Shown: piece after piece, positions 1 to 10,420 of the stretch | How the letters are laid out: each line of letters begins with the position of its first letter | Position numbering within the stretch: position 1 is the first letter of the stretch | Assembly: GCA_028554755.1 (NCBI GenBank) | Contig: JAPTOF010000024.1 | Span: forward strand, 8,083,328 to 8,147,327 | Reading direction: 5' to 3' | Length of the DNA: 64,000 nucleotides | From: Cordia subcordata | Taxonomy: Eukaryota > Streptophyta > Magnoliopsida > Boraginales > Cordiaceae | The notes under the pieces: generated by a model | What the model saw: only the letters and a program-made list of their open reading frames with translations | Told to the model about the DNA's origin: nothing | Database searches by the model: none | Translations under genes and position numbers: made by a program

Positions 1-2061
1 CAACTTGGGAGAGGTGCATTGGCCAATTCCAATGACCATCAATGAAAATATCACTAACCTTTGCGTGAAGTGGGGGATAAGGAACGGCATTTGTCCAATG
101 CTCAAAGAGAGGACCGTCCTTGTGCCAATTGTCAATCCAAAAGAAGGTGTTTGCTCCATTACCAATCTTGTGTTGGATAAATCCTTTTGCTAGAACACGG
201 CAGCCAAGAAGTGTTTTAAAAACCCAACTTGCATCCTTGGGAATTTGTAACATCCAAATAGAAGAGTCCTTGATGTAGTTTGCATGAACCCAGTGACTCC
301 AAAGCGATTCTTTTGTTGCGTACATCCCCCAAAAAACTTTCAGCATATACGTAAGGTTAACCTCTTCAATGCTCGAATACCAAGTCCTCCTCCTTTAATG
401 GGAGACAAATATCCTTCCATGCCACCTTTGGACCAGTCCCTCTCCACAAAAGGCTTTAAATTTTGTCTCAATGGCTGCCATAACACCTTTCGGTAAAAGA
501 AAAACATTTGCCCAATAAGCACAAATCTGAGTAAGGACGGATTTGATGAGCACAAGTCTCCCCGCGAAAGAAAGCCAATTATTGCACCGTGAATCAAGCT
601 TAGAATTGAACTTTTCCAATAGAGGACGGCAATCATTCTTTCCAAGCTTTCTTGAAACAAGTGGAATACCCAAATAACGGATTGGTAGCTCACCCTCTTG
701 GAACCCAATTCTATCCATGATTGCTCTTTTCTCCTCTCTCCAAGGAAGAAAACATAACAGTGTTAGATCGTCCGTACAGTATTCTAGCACATAATCCTTA
801 GTCCCTTGTAAGAACTTAAATATACGCTTAACCATGACCTAATATACTACTCCAGGGTTTGGCTGATATCTACTAACCATGCCAACAGCAAAGCAAATAT
901 CCAGTCTAGTACATGACATAGCATACATGAGACTCCCAACCGTTAAAGCATGAGGAACTCGCTTCCTGCTCTCTATCTTCTCAGATGTTTTAGGACATTG
1001 ATCCCGAGATAGATAAATTCCACGTCTAGAAGGTAGTGAGGCCTTGTTTGATTCCCTTATTGCTTAGGAAATGGGGTGCTAATGCTCAACTCCTAAATTT
1101 TAGTTGGAAAAAAGTACCTCTTTGGGTTAAGCTAAGGAATGTCCCTTGTTTCCTTATTACTAGAAGAGGCTTAAGCTACATTGGGAGTGCCTATTGCAAA
1201 TGGATAAACTAACGGAAGCACGTACATTCGTGGGTTTTGCACGAATTTGCATTGAAATGGATCTTTCAATGAACCTCCCGGATCACACTTTTGTGAAACT
1301 TAGAAATGGTGATTGGGCAAAAATTGACGTGGAATATGCATGGAAACCCCTTGTATGCTCAAATTGCAAGATAGTTGGTCACTCTCTTTCCTCTTGTCCG
1401 AATGCACCTATTGCAAATGCTCAAAGTCAAATGCCAAGAGTGGAAAAGATTGAATATGTTTGGAAGAATACAAAACCAAAGAGGGTTTTGGAGAAAAGTT
1501 AATGTTGATACTACACCATTTGCAAATGTGATTCTTGAACCTAAAGCATGCAAAGACACCATGGCTTCAAGAGCACCATGGTTAGAAACCGATTTTCAAT
1601 CCTTGAAGAAGATGGAAGTAAACCTAATGCAAATGGCGAAGAAGTGAACGATTTGATCCAAGATAATAAAGAAGACGCTCAAGCAAATATTGAGATCCAA
1701 GATGACGAGATTGTTGAGCAAATTCATAAAGTGGAAGAAGGGGAGATTGAAGGGAAGAAGGCTGCTGGTTTATTTAAAAAGCCCAAAGGATTCTTCTCCC
1801 TTGGGTATTGATGGTTCCACACTCATTTTTGATTGCAATTGATCACTTTGTTGCTTAGTGGACTTTTGATTTTGTTTCTTTCATTTTTCCGCTCATGGAA
1901 GTAGTTTACTTTCTTTTGTAATTCTGGTTTCCTCCTTGTACTTTGATCCCTTGCCCCTAAAGCCTTGTTTAGGATGCTATTTTTAGTGGCTTGGGGGTTT
2001 TTAGGCATGGTTTGTACCAAATTTGCGTTTAATCTAACTTACTTAATTCGCAAAAAAAAAA
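1..2061 (+). repeat. Repeat unit 1 (5'-truncated by window by 18 bp; older-type)
   Basis: The antisense LINE ORF2 piece runs to about 755, the antisense copia piece to 1036, then sense ORF1 and tail; the A10 tract is at 2052-2061. Full length would be 2079 bp. It lacks the 9-bp and 17-bp deletions of the core units. It carries the short LINE/copia junction (cctctctccaagg, near 733) shared only with unit 3, and cacctttcgg (484) shared with unit 26. It also has cttagaaatgg (residues LRNGD), shared with units 30 and 31, and ccaatgctc, shared with units 2 and 31. Confidence 0.95.
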
Positions 2062-2851
2062 GATCAAAATCTGGAACATCAACTTGGGAGAGGTGCATTG
2101 GCCAATTCCAATGACCATCAATGAAAATATCACTAACCTTTGCGTGAAGTGGGGGATGAGGAACGGCATTTGTCCAATGCTCAAAGAGAGGACCGTCCTT
2201 GTGCCAATTGTCAATCCAAAAGAAGGTGTTTGCTCCATTACCAATCTTGTGTTGGATAAATCCTTTTGCTAGAACACGGCAGCCAAGAAGTGTTTTAAAA
2301 ACCCAACTTGCATCCTTGGGAATTTGTAACATCCAAATAGAAGAGTCCTTGATGTAGTTTGCATGAACCCAGTGACTCCAAAGCGATTCTTTTGTTGCGT
2401 ACATCCTCCAAAAAACTTTCAGCATATATGCAAGGTTAACCTCTTCAATGCTCCGAATACCAAGTCCTCCTCCTTTAATGGGAGACAAAGTCCTCCTTCC
2501 TTCCATGCCACCTTTGGACCAGTCCCTCTCCACAAAAGGCTTTAAATTTTGTCTCAATGGCTGCCATAACACCTTTTGGTAAAAGAAAAGCATTTGCCCA
2601 ATGAGCACGAATCTGAGTAAGGACGGATTTGACGAGCACAAGTCTCCCCGCGAAAGAAAGCCAATTATTGCACCGTGAATCAAGCTTAGAATTGAACTTT
2701 TCCAGTAGAGGACAGCAATCATTCTTTCTAAGCTTTCTTGAAACAAGTGGAATACCCAAATAACGGATTGGTAGCTCACCCTCCTGGAACCCAATTCTAT
2801 CCAGGATTGCTCTTTTCTCCTCTTCCGAAACCCCTCCAAGGAAGAAAACAT
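2062..2851 (-). pseudogene. LINE (plant L1-type) ORF2 fragment, older form (unit 2)
   Basis: The minus strand encodes, in order, a GVSEEEKRAIL stretch, GFQEGELPIRYLGIPL, WLSFAGRLVLVKSV, LLPKGVMAAIETKFKAF, GGLGIRSIEEVN and NGANTFFWIDNWHKDGPL. These are hallmarks of the end of the reverse transcriptase domain and the following region of plant L1-type LINE ORF2. The catalytic (Y/F)xDD motif lies upstream in intact elements and is not included, and the C-terminal zinc-finger region is also missing. A frameshift lies after the KAFC residues in every unit. A non-functional remnant. The equivalent piece occupies the first ~770-790 bp of every unit. Confidence 0.92.
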
Positions 2852-2855
2852 AATA

Positions 2856-3132
2856 GTGTTAGATCGTCCGTACAGTATTCTAGCACATAATCCTTAGTCC
2901 CTTGTAAGAACTTAAATATACGCTTAACCATGACCTAATATACTACTCCAGGGTTTGGCTGATATCTACTAACCATGCCAACAGCAAAGCAAATATCCAG
3001 TCTAGTACATGACATAGCATACATGAGACTCCCAACCGTTAAAGCATGAGGAACTCGCTTCCTGCTCTCTATCTTCTCAGATGTTTTAGGACATTGATCC
3101 CGGGATAGATAAATTCCATGTCTAGAAGGTAG
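2856..3132 (-). pseudogene. Ty1-copia polyprotein fragment (RT/RNase H connection), unit 2
   Basis: The minus strand reads LPSRRGIYLSRDQCPKT-like residues (in this unit the Arg next to Gly is changed by catgtctag), then VPHALTVGSLMYAMSCTRLDI, FAVGMVSRYQPNPG, a stop, and VKRIFKFLQGTKDYVLEY. This is the conserved stretch joining the reverse transcriptase and RNase H domains in Ty1-copia elements. An in-frame TAG (2935-2937) sits where intact relatives usually have Trp. It is only about 90 residues long, with no LTR, integrase or catalytic site. The same fragment and stop recur in all units. Confidence 0.93.
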
Positions 3133-3938
3133 TGAGGCCTTGTTTGATTCCCTTATTGCTTAGGAAATGGGATGCTAATGCTCAACTCCTAAATTTTAGT
3201 TGGAAAAAAGTACCTCTTTGGGTTAAGCTAAGGAATGTCCCTTGTTTCCTTATTACTAGAAGAGGCTTAAGCTACATTGGGAGTACCTATTGCAAATGGA
3301 TAAACTAACGGAAGCACGTACATTCGTGGGTTTTGCACGAATTTGCATTGAAATGGATCTTTCAATGAACCTCCCGGATCACACTTTTGTGAAACTTGGA
3401 AATGGTGATTGGGCAAAAATTGACGTGGAATATGCATGGAAACCCCTTGTATGCTCAAATTGCAAGATAGTTGGTCACTCTCTTTCTTCTTGTCCAAATG
3501 CACCTGTTGCAAATGCTCGAGGTCAAATGCCAAGAGTGGAAAAGAATGAATATATTTGGAAGAATACAAAACCAAAGAGGGTTTTGGAGAAAAGTTAATG
3601 TTGATACTACACCATTTGCAAATGTGATTCTTGAACCTAAAGCATGCAAAGACACCATGGCTTCAAGAGCTCCATGGTTAGAAACCGATTTTCAATCCTT
3701 GAAGAAGATGGAAGTAAACCTAATGCAAATGACGAAGAAGTGGACGATTTGATCCAAGATAATAAAGAAGACGCTCAAGCAAATATTGAGATCCAAGACG
3801 ATGAGATTGTTGAGCAAATTCATAAAGTGGAAGAAGGGGAGATTGAAGGGAAGAAGGCTGCTGGTTTATTTAAAAAGCCCAAAGGATTCTTCTCCCTTGG
3901 GTATTGATGGTTCCACACTCATTTTTGATTGCAATTGA
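3133..3938 (+). pseudogene. LINE ORF1-like fragment (DUF4283/CCHC type), unit 2
   Basis: The plus strand encodes a KWDANAQLLNFSWKKVPLWV-like segment, RGLSYIGS, FVGFARICIEMDLSMNLPDH, IDVEYAWKPLVCSNCKIVGH and SSCP. This matches the C-terminal part of plant DUF4283 plus a zf-CCHC_4 knuckle (C-x2-C-x4-H-x4-C), typical of LINE ORF1 proteins that bind nucleic acid. The frame is broken after the IGS residues, after RVLEK, and by one extra A at tttaaaaagccc. An acidic tail (EEDGSKPNAN, QDDEIVEQIHKVEEGEIEG) follows. Non-functional. Confidence 0.88.
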
Positions 3939-4158
3939 TCACTTTGTTGCTTAGTGGACTTTTGATTTTGTTTCTTTCATTTTTCCGCTCATGGAAGTAG
4001 TTTACTTTCTTTTGTAATTCTGGTTTCCTCCTTGTACTTTGATCCCTTGCCCCTAAAGCTTTGTTTAGGATGCTATTTTTAGTGGCTTGGGGGGTTTTTA
4101 GGCATGGTTTGTACCAAATTTGCGTTTAATCTAACTTACTTAATTCGCAAAAAAAAAA
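3939..4158 (+). other. LINE 3'-tail-like region with terminal A10 (unit 2)
   Basis: About 220 bp of T-rich sequence with no open frame follows the ORF1 remnant and ends in A10 (4149-4158), directly abutting the antisense ORF2 piece. Its make-up (T-rich, ccttgtactttgatccc, then ttaatctaacttacttaatt before the A run) resembles the 3' end of plant LINEs before their poly(A) tail. If so, the plus-strand element is a LINE whose ORF1 became joined to its 3' end by loss of ORF2. That reading is inference. It contains the hypervariable G run (cttggggggttttt at about 4086). Confidence 0.55.
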
Positions 4159-6238
4159 GATCAAAATCTGGAACATCAACTTGGGAGAGGTGCATTGGCC
4201 AATTCCAATGACCATCAATGGAAATATCACTAACCTTTGCGTGAAGTGGGGGATGAGGAACGGCATTTGTCCAGTGCTCAAAGAGAGGACCGTCCTTGTG
4301 CCAATTGTCAATCCAAAAGAAGGTGTTTGCTCCATTACCAATCTTGTGTTGGATAAATCCTTTTGCTAGAACACGGCAGCCAAGAAGTGTTTTAAAAACC
4401 CAACTTGCATCCTTGGGAATTTGTAACATCCAAATAGAAGAGTCCTTGATGTAGTTTGCATGAACCCAGTGACTCCAAAGCGATTCTTTTGTTGCGTACA
4501 TCCCCCAAAAAACTTTCAGCATATACGTAAGGTTAACCTCTTCAATGCTCGAATACCAAGTCCTCCCTCCTTTAATGGGAGACAAATATCCTTCCATGCC
4601 ACCTTTGGACCAGTCCCTCTCCACAAAAGGCTTTAGATTTTGTCTCAATGGCTGCCATAACACCTTTTGGTAAAAGAAAAGCATTTGCCCAATGAGCACG
4701 AATCTGAGTAAGGACGGATTTGATGAGCACAAGTCTCCCCGCGAAAGAAAGCCAATTATTGCACCGTGAATCAAGCTTAGAATTGAACTTTTCCAATAGA
4801 GGACGGCAATCATTCTTTCCAAGCTTTCTTGAAACAAGTGGAATACCCAAATAACGGATTGGTAGCTCACCCTCTTGGAACCCAATTCTATCCATGATTG
4901 CTCTTTTCTCCTCTCTCCAAGGAAGAAAACATAATAGTGTTAGATCGTCCGTACAGTATTCTAGCACATAATCCTTAGTCCCTTGTAAGAACTTAAATAT
5001 ACGCTTAACCATGACCTAATATACTACTCCAGGGTTTGGCTGATATCTACTAACCATGCCAACAGCAAAGCAAATATCCAGTCTAGTACATGACATAGCA
5101 TACATGAGACTCCCAACCGTTAAAGCATGAGGAACTCGCTTCCTGCTCTCTATCTTCTCAGATGTTTTAGGACATTGATCCCGGGATAGATAAATTCCTT
5201 GTCTACAAGGTAGTGAGGCCTTGTTTGATTCCCTTATTGCTTAGGAAATGGGATGCTAATGCTCAACTCCTAAATTTTAGTTGGAAAAAAGTACCTCTTT
5301 GGGTTAAGCTAAGGAATGTCCCTTGTTTCCTTATTACTAGAAGAGGCTTAAGCTACATTGGGAGTGCCTATTGCAAATGGATAAACTAACGGAAGCACGT
5401 ACATTCGTGGGTTTTGCACGAATTTGCATTGAAATGGATCTTTCAATGAACCTCCCGGATCACACTTTTGTGAAACTTGGAAATGGTGATTGGGCAAAAA
5501 TTGACGTGGAATATGCATGGAAACCCCTTGTATGCTCAAATTGCAAGATAGTTGGTCACTCTCTTTCTTCTTGTCCAAATGCACCTGTTGCAAATGCTCG
5601 AGGTCAAATGCCAAGAGTGGAAAAGAATGAATATATTTGGAAGAATACAAAACCAAAGAGGGTTTTGGAGAAAAGTTAATGTTGATACTACACCATTTGC
5701 AAATGTGATTCTTGAACCTAAAGCATGCAAAGACACCATGGCTTCAAGAGCACCATGGTTAGAAACCGATTTTCAATCCTTGAAGAAGATGGAAGTAAAC
5801 CTAATGCAAATGGCGAAGAAGTGAACGATTTGATCCAAGATAATAAAGAAGACGCTCAAGCAAATATTGAGATCCAAGATGACGAGATTGTTGAGCAAAT
5901 TCATAAAGTGGAAGAAGGGGAGATTGAAGGGAAGAAGGCTGCTGGTTTATTTAAAAAGCCCAAAGGATTCTTCTCCCTTGGGTATTGATGGTTCCACACT
6001 CATTTTTGATTGCAATTGATCACTTTGTTGCTTAGTGGACTTTTGATTTTGTTTCTTTCATTTTTCCGCTCATGGAAGTAGTTTACTTTCTTTTGTAATT
6101 CTGGTTTCCTCCTTGTACTTTGATCCCTTGCCCCTAAAGCCGTGTTTAGGATGCTATTTTTAGTGGCTTGGGGGTTTTTAGGCATGGTTTGTACCAAATT
6201 TGCGTTTAATCTAACTTACTTAATTCGCAAAAAAAAAA
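4159..6238 (+). repeat. Repeat unit 3 (2080 bp; older-type)
   Basis: ORF2 piece to about 4932, copia to 5213, ORF1 and tail to 6238. The LINE/copia junction is the short form seen in unit 1. The copia outer end reads cttgtctacaagg (5199-5211) instead of cacgtctagaagg; only unit 31, about 58 kb away, shares this. It keeps the VANARG allele and gccgtgtttagg, the latter shared with unit 30. Ctttagattttg in ORF2 is shared with unit 4. Confidence 0.96.
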
Positions 6239-8330
6239 GATCAAAATCTGGAACATCAACTTGGGAGAGGTGCATTGGCCAATTCCAATGACCATCAATG
6301 AAAATATCACTAACCTTTGCGTGAAGTGGGGGATAAGGAATGGCATTTGTCCAGTGCTCAAAGAGAGGACCGTCCTTGTGCCAATTGTCAATCCAAAAGA
6401 AGGTGTTTGCTCCATTACCAATCTTGTGTTGGATAAATCCTTTTGCTAGAACACGGCAGCCAAGAAGTGTTTTAAAAACCCAACTTGCATCCTTGGGAAT
6501 TTGTAACATCCAAATAGAAGAGTCCTTGATGTAGTTTGCATGAACCCATTGACTCCAAAGCGATTCTTTTGTTGCGTACATCCTCCAAAAAACTTTCAGC
6601 ATATATGTAAGGTTAACCTCTTCAATGCTCCGAATACCAAGTCCTCCCTCCTTTAATGGGAGACAAATATCCTTCCATGCCACCTTTGGACCAGTCCCTC
6701 TCCACAAAAGGCTTTAGATTTTGTCTCAATGGCTGCCATAACACCTTTTGGTAAAAGAAAAGCATTTGCCCAATGAGCACGAATCTGAGTAAGGACGGAT
6801 TTGATGAGCACAAGTCTCCCCGCGAAAGAAAGCCAATTATTGCACCGTGAATCAAGCTTAGAATTGAACTTTTCCAATAGAGGACGGCAATCATTCTTTC
6901 TAAGCTTTCTTGAAACAAGTGGAATACCCAAATAACGGATTGGTAGCTCACCCTCCTGGAACCCAATTCTATCCAGGATTGCTCTTTTCTCCTCTTCCGA
7001 AACCCCTCCAAGGAAGAAAACATAATAGTGTTAGATCGTCCGTACAGTATTCTAGCACATAATCCTTAGCCCCTTGTAAGAACTTAAATATACGCTTAAC
7101 CATGACCTAATATACTACTCCAGGGTTTGGCTGATATCTACTAACCATGCCAACAGCAAAGCAAATATCCAGTCTAGTACATGACATAGCATACATGAGA
7201 CTCCCAACCGTTAAAGCATGAGGAACTCGCTTCCTGCTCTCTATCTTCTCAGATGTTTTAGGACATTGATCCCGAGATAGATAAATTCCACGTCTAGAAG
7301 GTAGTGAGGCCTTGTTTGATTCCCTTATTGCTTAGGAAATGGGGTGCTAATGCTCAACTCCTAAATCTTAGTTGGAAAAAAGCACCTCTTTGGGTTAAGC
7401 TAAGGAATGTCCCTTGTTTCCTTATTACTAGAAGAGGCTTAAGCTACATTGGGAGTACCTATTGCAAATGGATAAACTAACGGAAGCACGTACATTCGTG
7501 GGTTTTGCACGAATTTGCATTGAAATGGATCTTTCAATGAACCTCCCGGATCACACTTTTGTGAAACTTGGAAATGGTGATTGGGCAAAAATTGACGTGG
7601 AATATGCATGGAAACCCCTTGTATGCTCAAATTGCAAGATAGTTGGTCACTCTCTTTCTTCTTGTCCAAATGCACCTATTGCAAATGCTCAAAGTCAAAT
7701 GCCAAGAGTGGAAAAGAATGAATATGTTTGGAAGAATACAAAACCAAAGAGGGTTTTGGAGAAAAGTTAATGTTGAAACTACACCATTTGCAAATGTGAT
7801 TCTTGAACCTAAAGCATGCAAAGACACCATGGCTTCAAGAGCACCATGGTTAGAAACCGATTTTCAATCCTTGAAGAAGATGGAAGTAAACCTAATGCAA
7901 ATGGCGAAGAAGTGAACGATTTGATCCAAGATAATAAAGAAGACGCTCAAGCAAATATTGAGATCCAAGATGACGAGATTGTTGAGCAAATTCATAAAGT
8001 GGAAGAAGGGGAGATTGAAGGGAAGAAGGCTGCTGGTTTATTTAAAAAGCCCAAAGGATTCTTCTCCCTTGGGTATTGATGGTTCCACACTCATTTTTGA
8101 TTGCAATTGATCACTTTGTTGCTTAGTGGACTTTTGATTTTGTTTCTTTCATTTTTCCGCTCATGGAAGTAGTTTACTTTCTTTTGTAATTCTGGTTTCC
8201 TCCTTGTACTTTGATCCCTTGCCCCTAAAGCCTTGTTTAGGATGCTATTTTTAGTGGCTTGGGGCGTTTTTAGGCATGGTTTGTACCAAATTTGCGTTTA
8301 ATCTAACTTACTTAATTCGCAAAAAAAAAA
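6239..8330 (+). repeat. Repeat unit 4 (2092 bp; transitional)
   Basis: ORF2 piece to about 7023, copia to 7304, ORF1 and tail to 8330. This is the first unit from the left with gcacctcttt (units 1-3 have gtacc) and with ANAQSQ in place of ANARGQ since unit 1. It has acccattgactcc near 6544, shared with units 29 and 31. It retains gaacttttcc in ORF2, as in units 1-3. Confidence 0.96.
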
Positions 8331-10420
8331 GATCAAAATCTGGAACATCAACTTGGGAGAGGTGCATTGGCCAACTCCAATGACCATCAATGAAAATATC
8401 ACTAACCTTTGCGTGAAGTGGGGGATGAGGAACGGCATTTGTCCAGTGCTCAAAGAGAGGACCGTCCTTGTGCCAATTGTCAATCCAAAAGAAGGTGTTT
8501 GCTCCATTACCAATCTTGTGTTGGATAAATCCTTTTGCTAGAACACGGCAGCCAAGAAGTGTTTTAAAAACCCAACTTGCATCCTTGGGAATTTGTAACA
8601 TCCAAATAGAAGAGTCCTTGATGTAGTTTGCATGAACCCAGTGACTCCAAAGCGATTCTTTTGTTGCGTACATCCCCCAAAAAACTTTCAGCATATACGT
8701 AAGGTTAACCTCTTCAATGCTCCGAATACCAAGTCCTCCCTCCTTTAATGGGAGACAAATATCCTTCCATGCCACCTTTGGACCAGTCCCTCTCCACAAA
8801 AGGCTTTAAATTTTGTCTCAATGGCTGCCATAACACCTTTTGGTAAAAGAAAAGCATTTGCCCAATGAGCACGAATCTGAGTAAGGACGGATTTGACGAG
8901 CACAAGTCTCCCCGCGAAAGAAAGCCAATTATTGCACCGTGAATCAAGCTTAGAATTGATTTTTTCCAATAGAGGACAGCAATCATTCTTTCTAAGCTTT
9001 CTTGAAACAAGTGGAATACCCAAATAACGGATTGGTAGCTCACCCTCCTGGAACCCAATTCTATCCAGGATTGCTCTTTTCTCCTCTTCCGAAACCCCTC
9101 CAAGGAAGAAAACATAATAGTGTTAGATCGTCTGCAGTATTCTAGCACATAATCCTTAGCCCCTTGTAAGAACTTAAATATACGCTTAACCATGACCTAA
9201 TATACTACTCCAGGGTTTGGCTGATATCTACTAACCATGCCAACAGCAAAGCAAATATCTAGTCTAGTACATGACATAGCATACATGAGACTCCCAACCG
9301 TTAAAGCATGAGGAACTCGCTTCCTGCTCTCTATCTTCTCAGATGTTTTAGGACATTGATCCCGAGATAGATAAATTCCACGTCTAGAAGGTAGTGAGGC
9401 CTTGTTTGATTCCCTTATTGCTTAGGAAATGGGGTGCTAATGCTCAACTCCTAAATCTTAGATGGAAAAAAGCACCTCTTTGGGTTAAGCTAAGGAATGT
9501 CCCTTGTTTCCTTATTACTAGAAGAGGCTTAAGCTACATTGGGAGTACCTATTGCAAATGGATAAACTAACGGAAGCACGTACATTCGTGGGTTTTGCAC
9601 GAATTTGCATTGAAATGGATCTTTCAATGAACCTCCCGGATCACACTTTTGTGAAACTTGGAAATGGTGATTGGGCAAAAATTGACGTGGAATATGCATG
9701 GAAACCCCTTGTATGCTCAAATTGCAAGATAGTTGGTCACTCTCTTTCTTCTTGCCCAAATGCACCTATTGCAAATGCTCAAAGTCAAACGCCATGAGTG
9801 GAAAAGACTGAATATGTTTGGAAGAATACAAAACCAAAGAGGGTTCTGGAGAAAAGTTAATGGTGACACTACACCATTTGCAAATGTGATTCTTGAACCT
9901 AAAGCATGCAAAGACACCAACCCTTCAAGAGCACCGTGGTTAGAAACCGATTTTCAATCCTTGAAGAAGATGGAAGTAAACCTAATGCAAATGACGAAGA
10001 AGTGAACGATTTGATCCAAGATAATAAAGAAGACGCTCAAGCAAATATTGAGATCCAAGATGACGAGATTGTTGAGCAAATTCATAAAGTGGAAGAAGGG
10101 GAGATTGAAGGGAAGAAGGCTGCTGGTTTATTTAAAAAGCCCAAAGGATTCTTCTCCCTTGGGTATTGATGGTTCCACACTCATTTTTGATTGCAATTGA
10201 TCACTTTGTTGCTTAGTGGACTTTTGATTTTGTTTCTTTCATTTTTCCGCTCATGGAAGTAGTTTACTTTCTTTTGTAATTCTGGTTTCCTCCTTGTACT
10301 TTGATCCCTTGCCCCTAAAGCCTTGTTTAGGATGCTATTTTTAGTGGCTTGGGGCGTTTTTAGGCATGGTTTGTACCAAATTTGCGTTTAATCTAACTTA
10401 CTTAATTCGCAAAAAAAAAA
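8331..10420 (+). repeat. Repeat unit 5 (2090 bp; transitional)
   Basis: ORF2 piece to about 9115, copia to 9394, ORF1 and tail to 10420. The copia junction reads gtctgcagtattc, creating a CTGCAG. ORF1 has accaacccttc in place of accatggcttc near 9916, an allele otherwise found only in units 21 and 22. It also has a TGA from cgccatgag (about 9791). Ggccaactcc at 8370 is shared with units 16 and 28. Confidence 0.96.

Larger units (their letters stand above)
2062..4158 (+). repeat. Repeat unit 2 (2097 bp, longest; older-type)
   Basis: ORF2 piece to about 2851, copia to 3132, ORF1 and tail to the A10 at 4149-4158. The extra length comes partly from a local rearrangement near 2489-2500, where gtcctccttcc replaces the usual tatccttcc. 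This is the same site that later suffers the 17-bp deletion. The ORF1 piece has ctgttgcaaatgctcgagg (residues VANARG), shared with units 3, 30 and 31 only. Cccgggatag is shared with units 3 and 31. Confidence 0.96.

Noticed and set aside
541..570. Hammerhead-like core (ttgatgag ... gcgaaa) suggesting a retrozyme
   Set aside because: The first core base is wrong, the enclosed stem pairs only about two bases, the motif changes to gacgag or gaagag in many units, and it lies inside LINE coding sequence.
1666..1671. AATAAA in gataataaagaag as a polyadenylation signal
   Set aside because: It lies inside the ORF1 acidic-region coding frame and has no supporting context.
2062..2851. Functional reverse transcriptase
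   Set aside because: The fragment starts after the catalytic Asp-Asp motif and carries a fixed frameshift; no enzyme is possible from it.
3267..3575. Minus-strand ORF repeated in each unit opposite the CCHC knuckle (starting MVLYSSKY or MHLGKKKE)
   Set aside because: It is the antisense of the ORF1 fragment, with no recognisable domain; conservation follows from the unit's own similarity.
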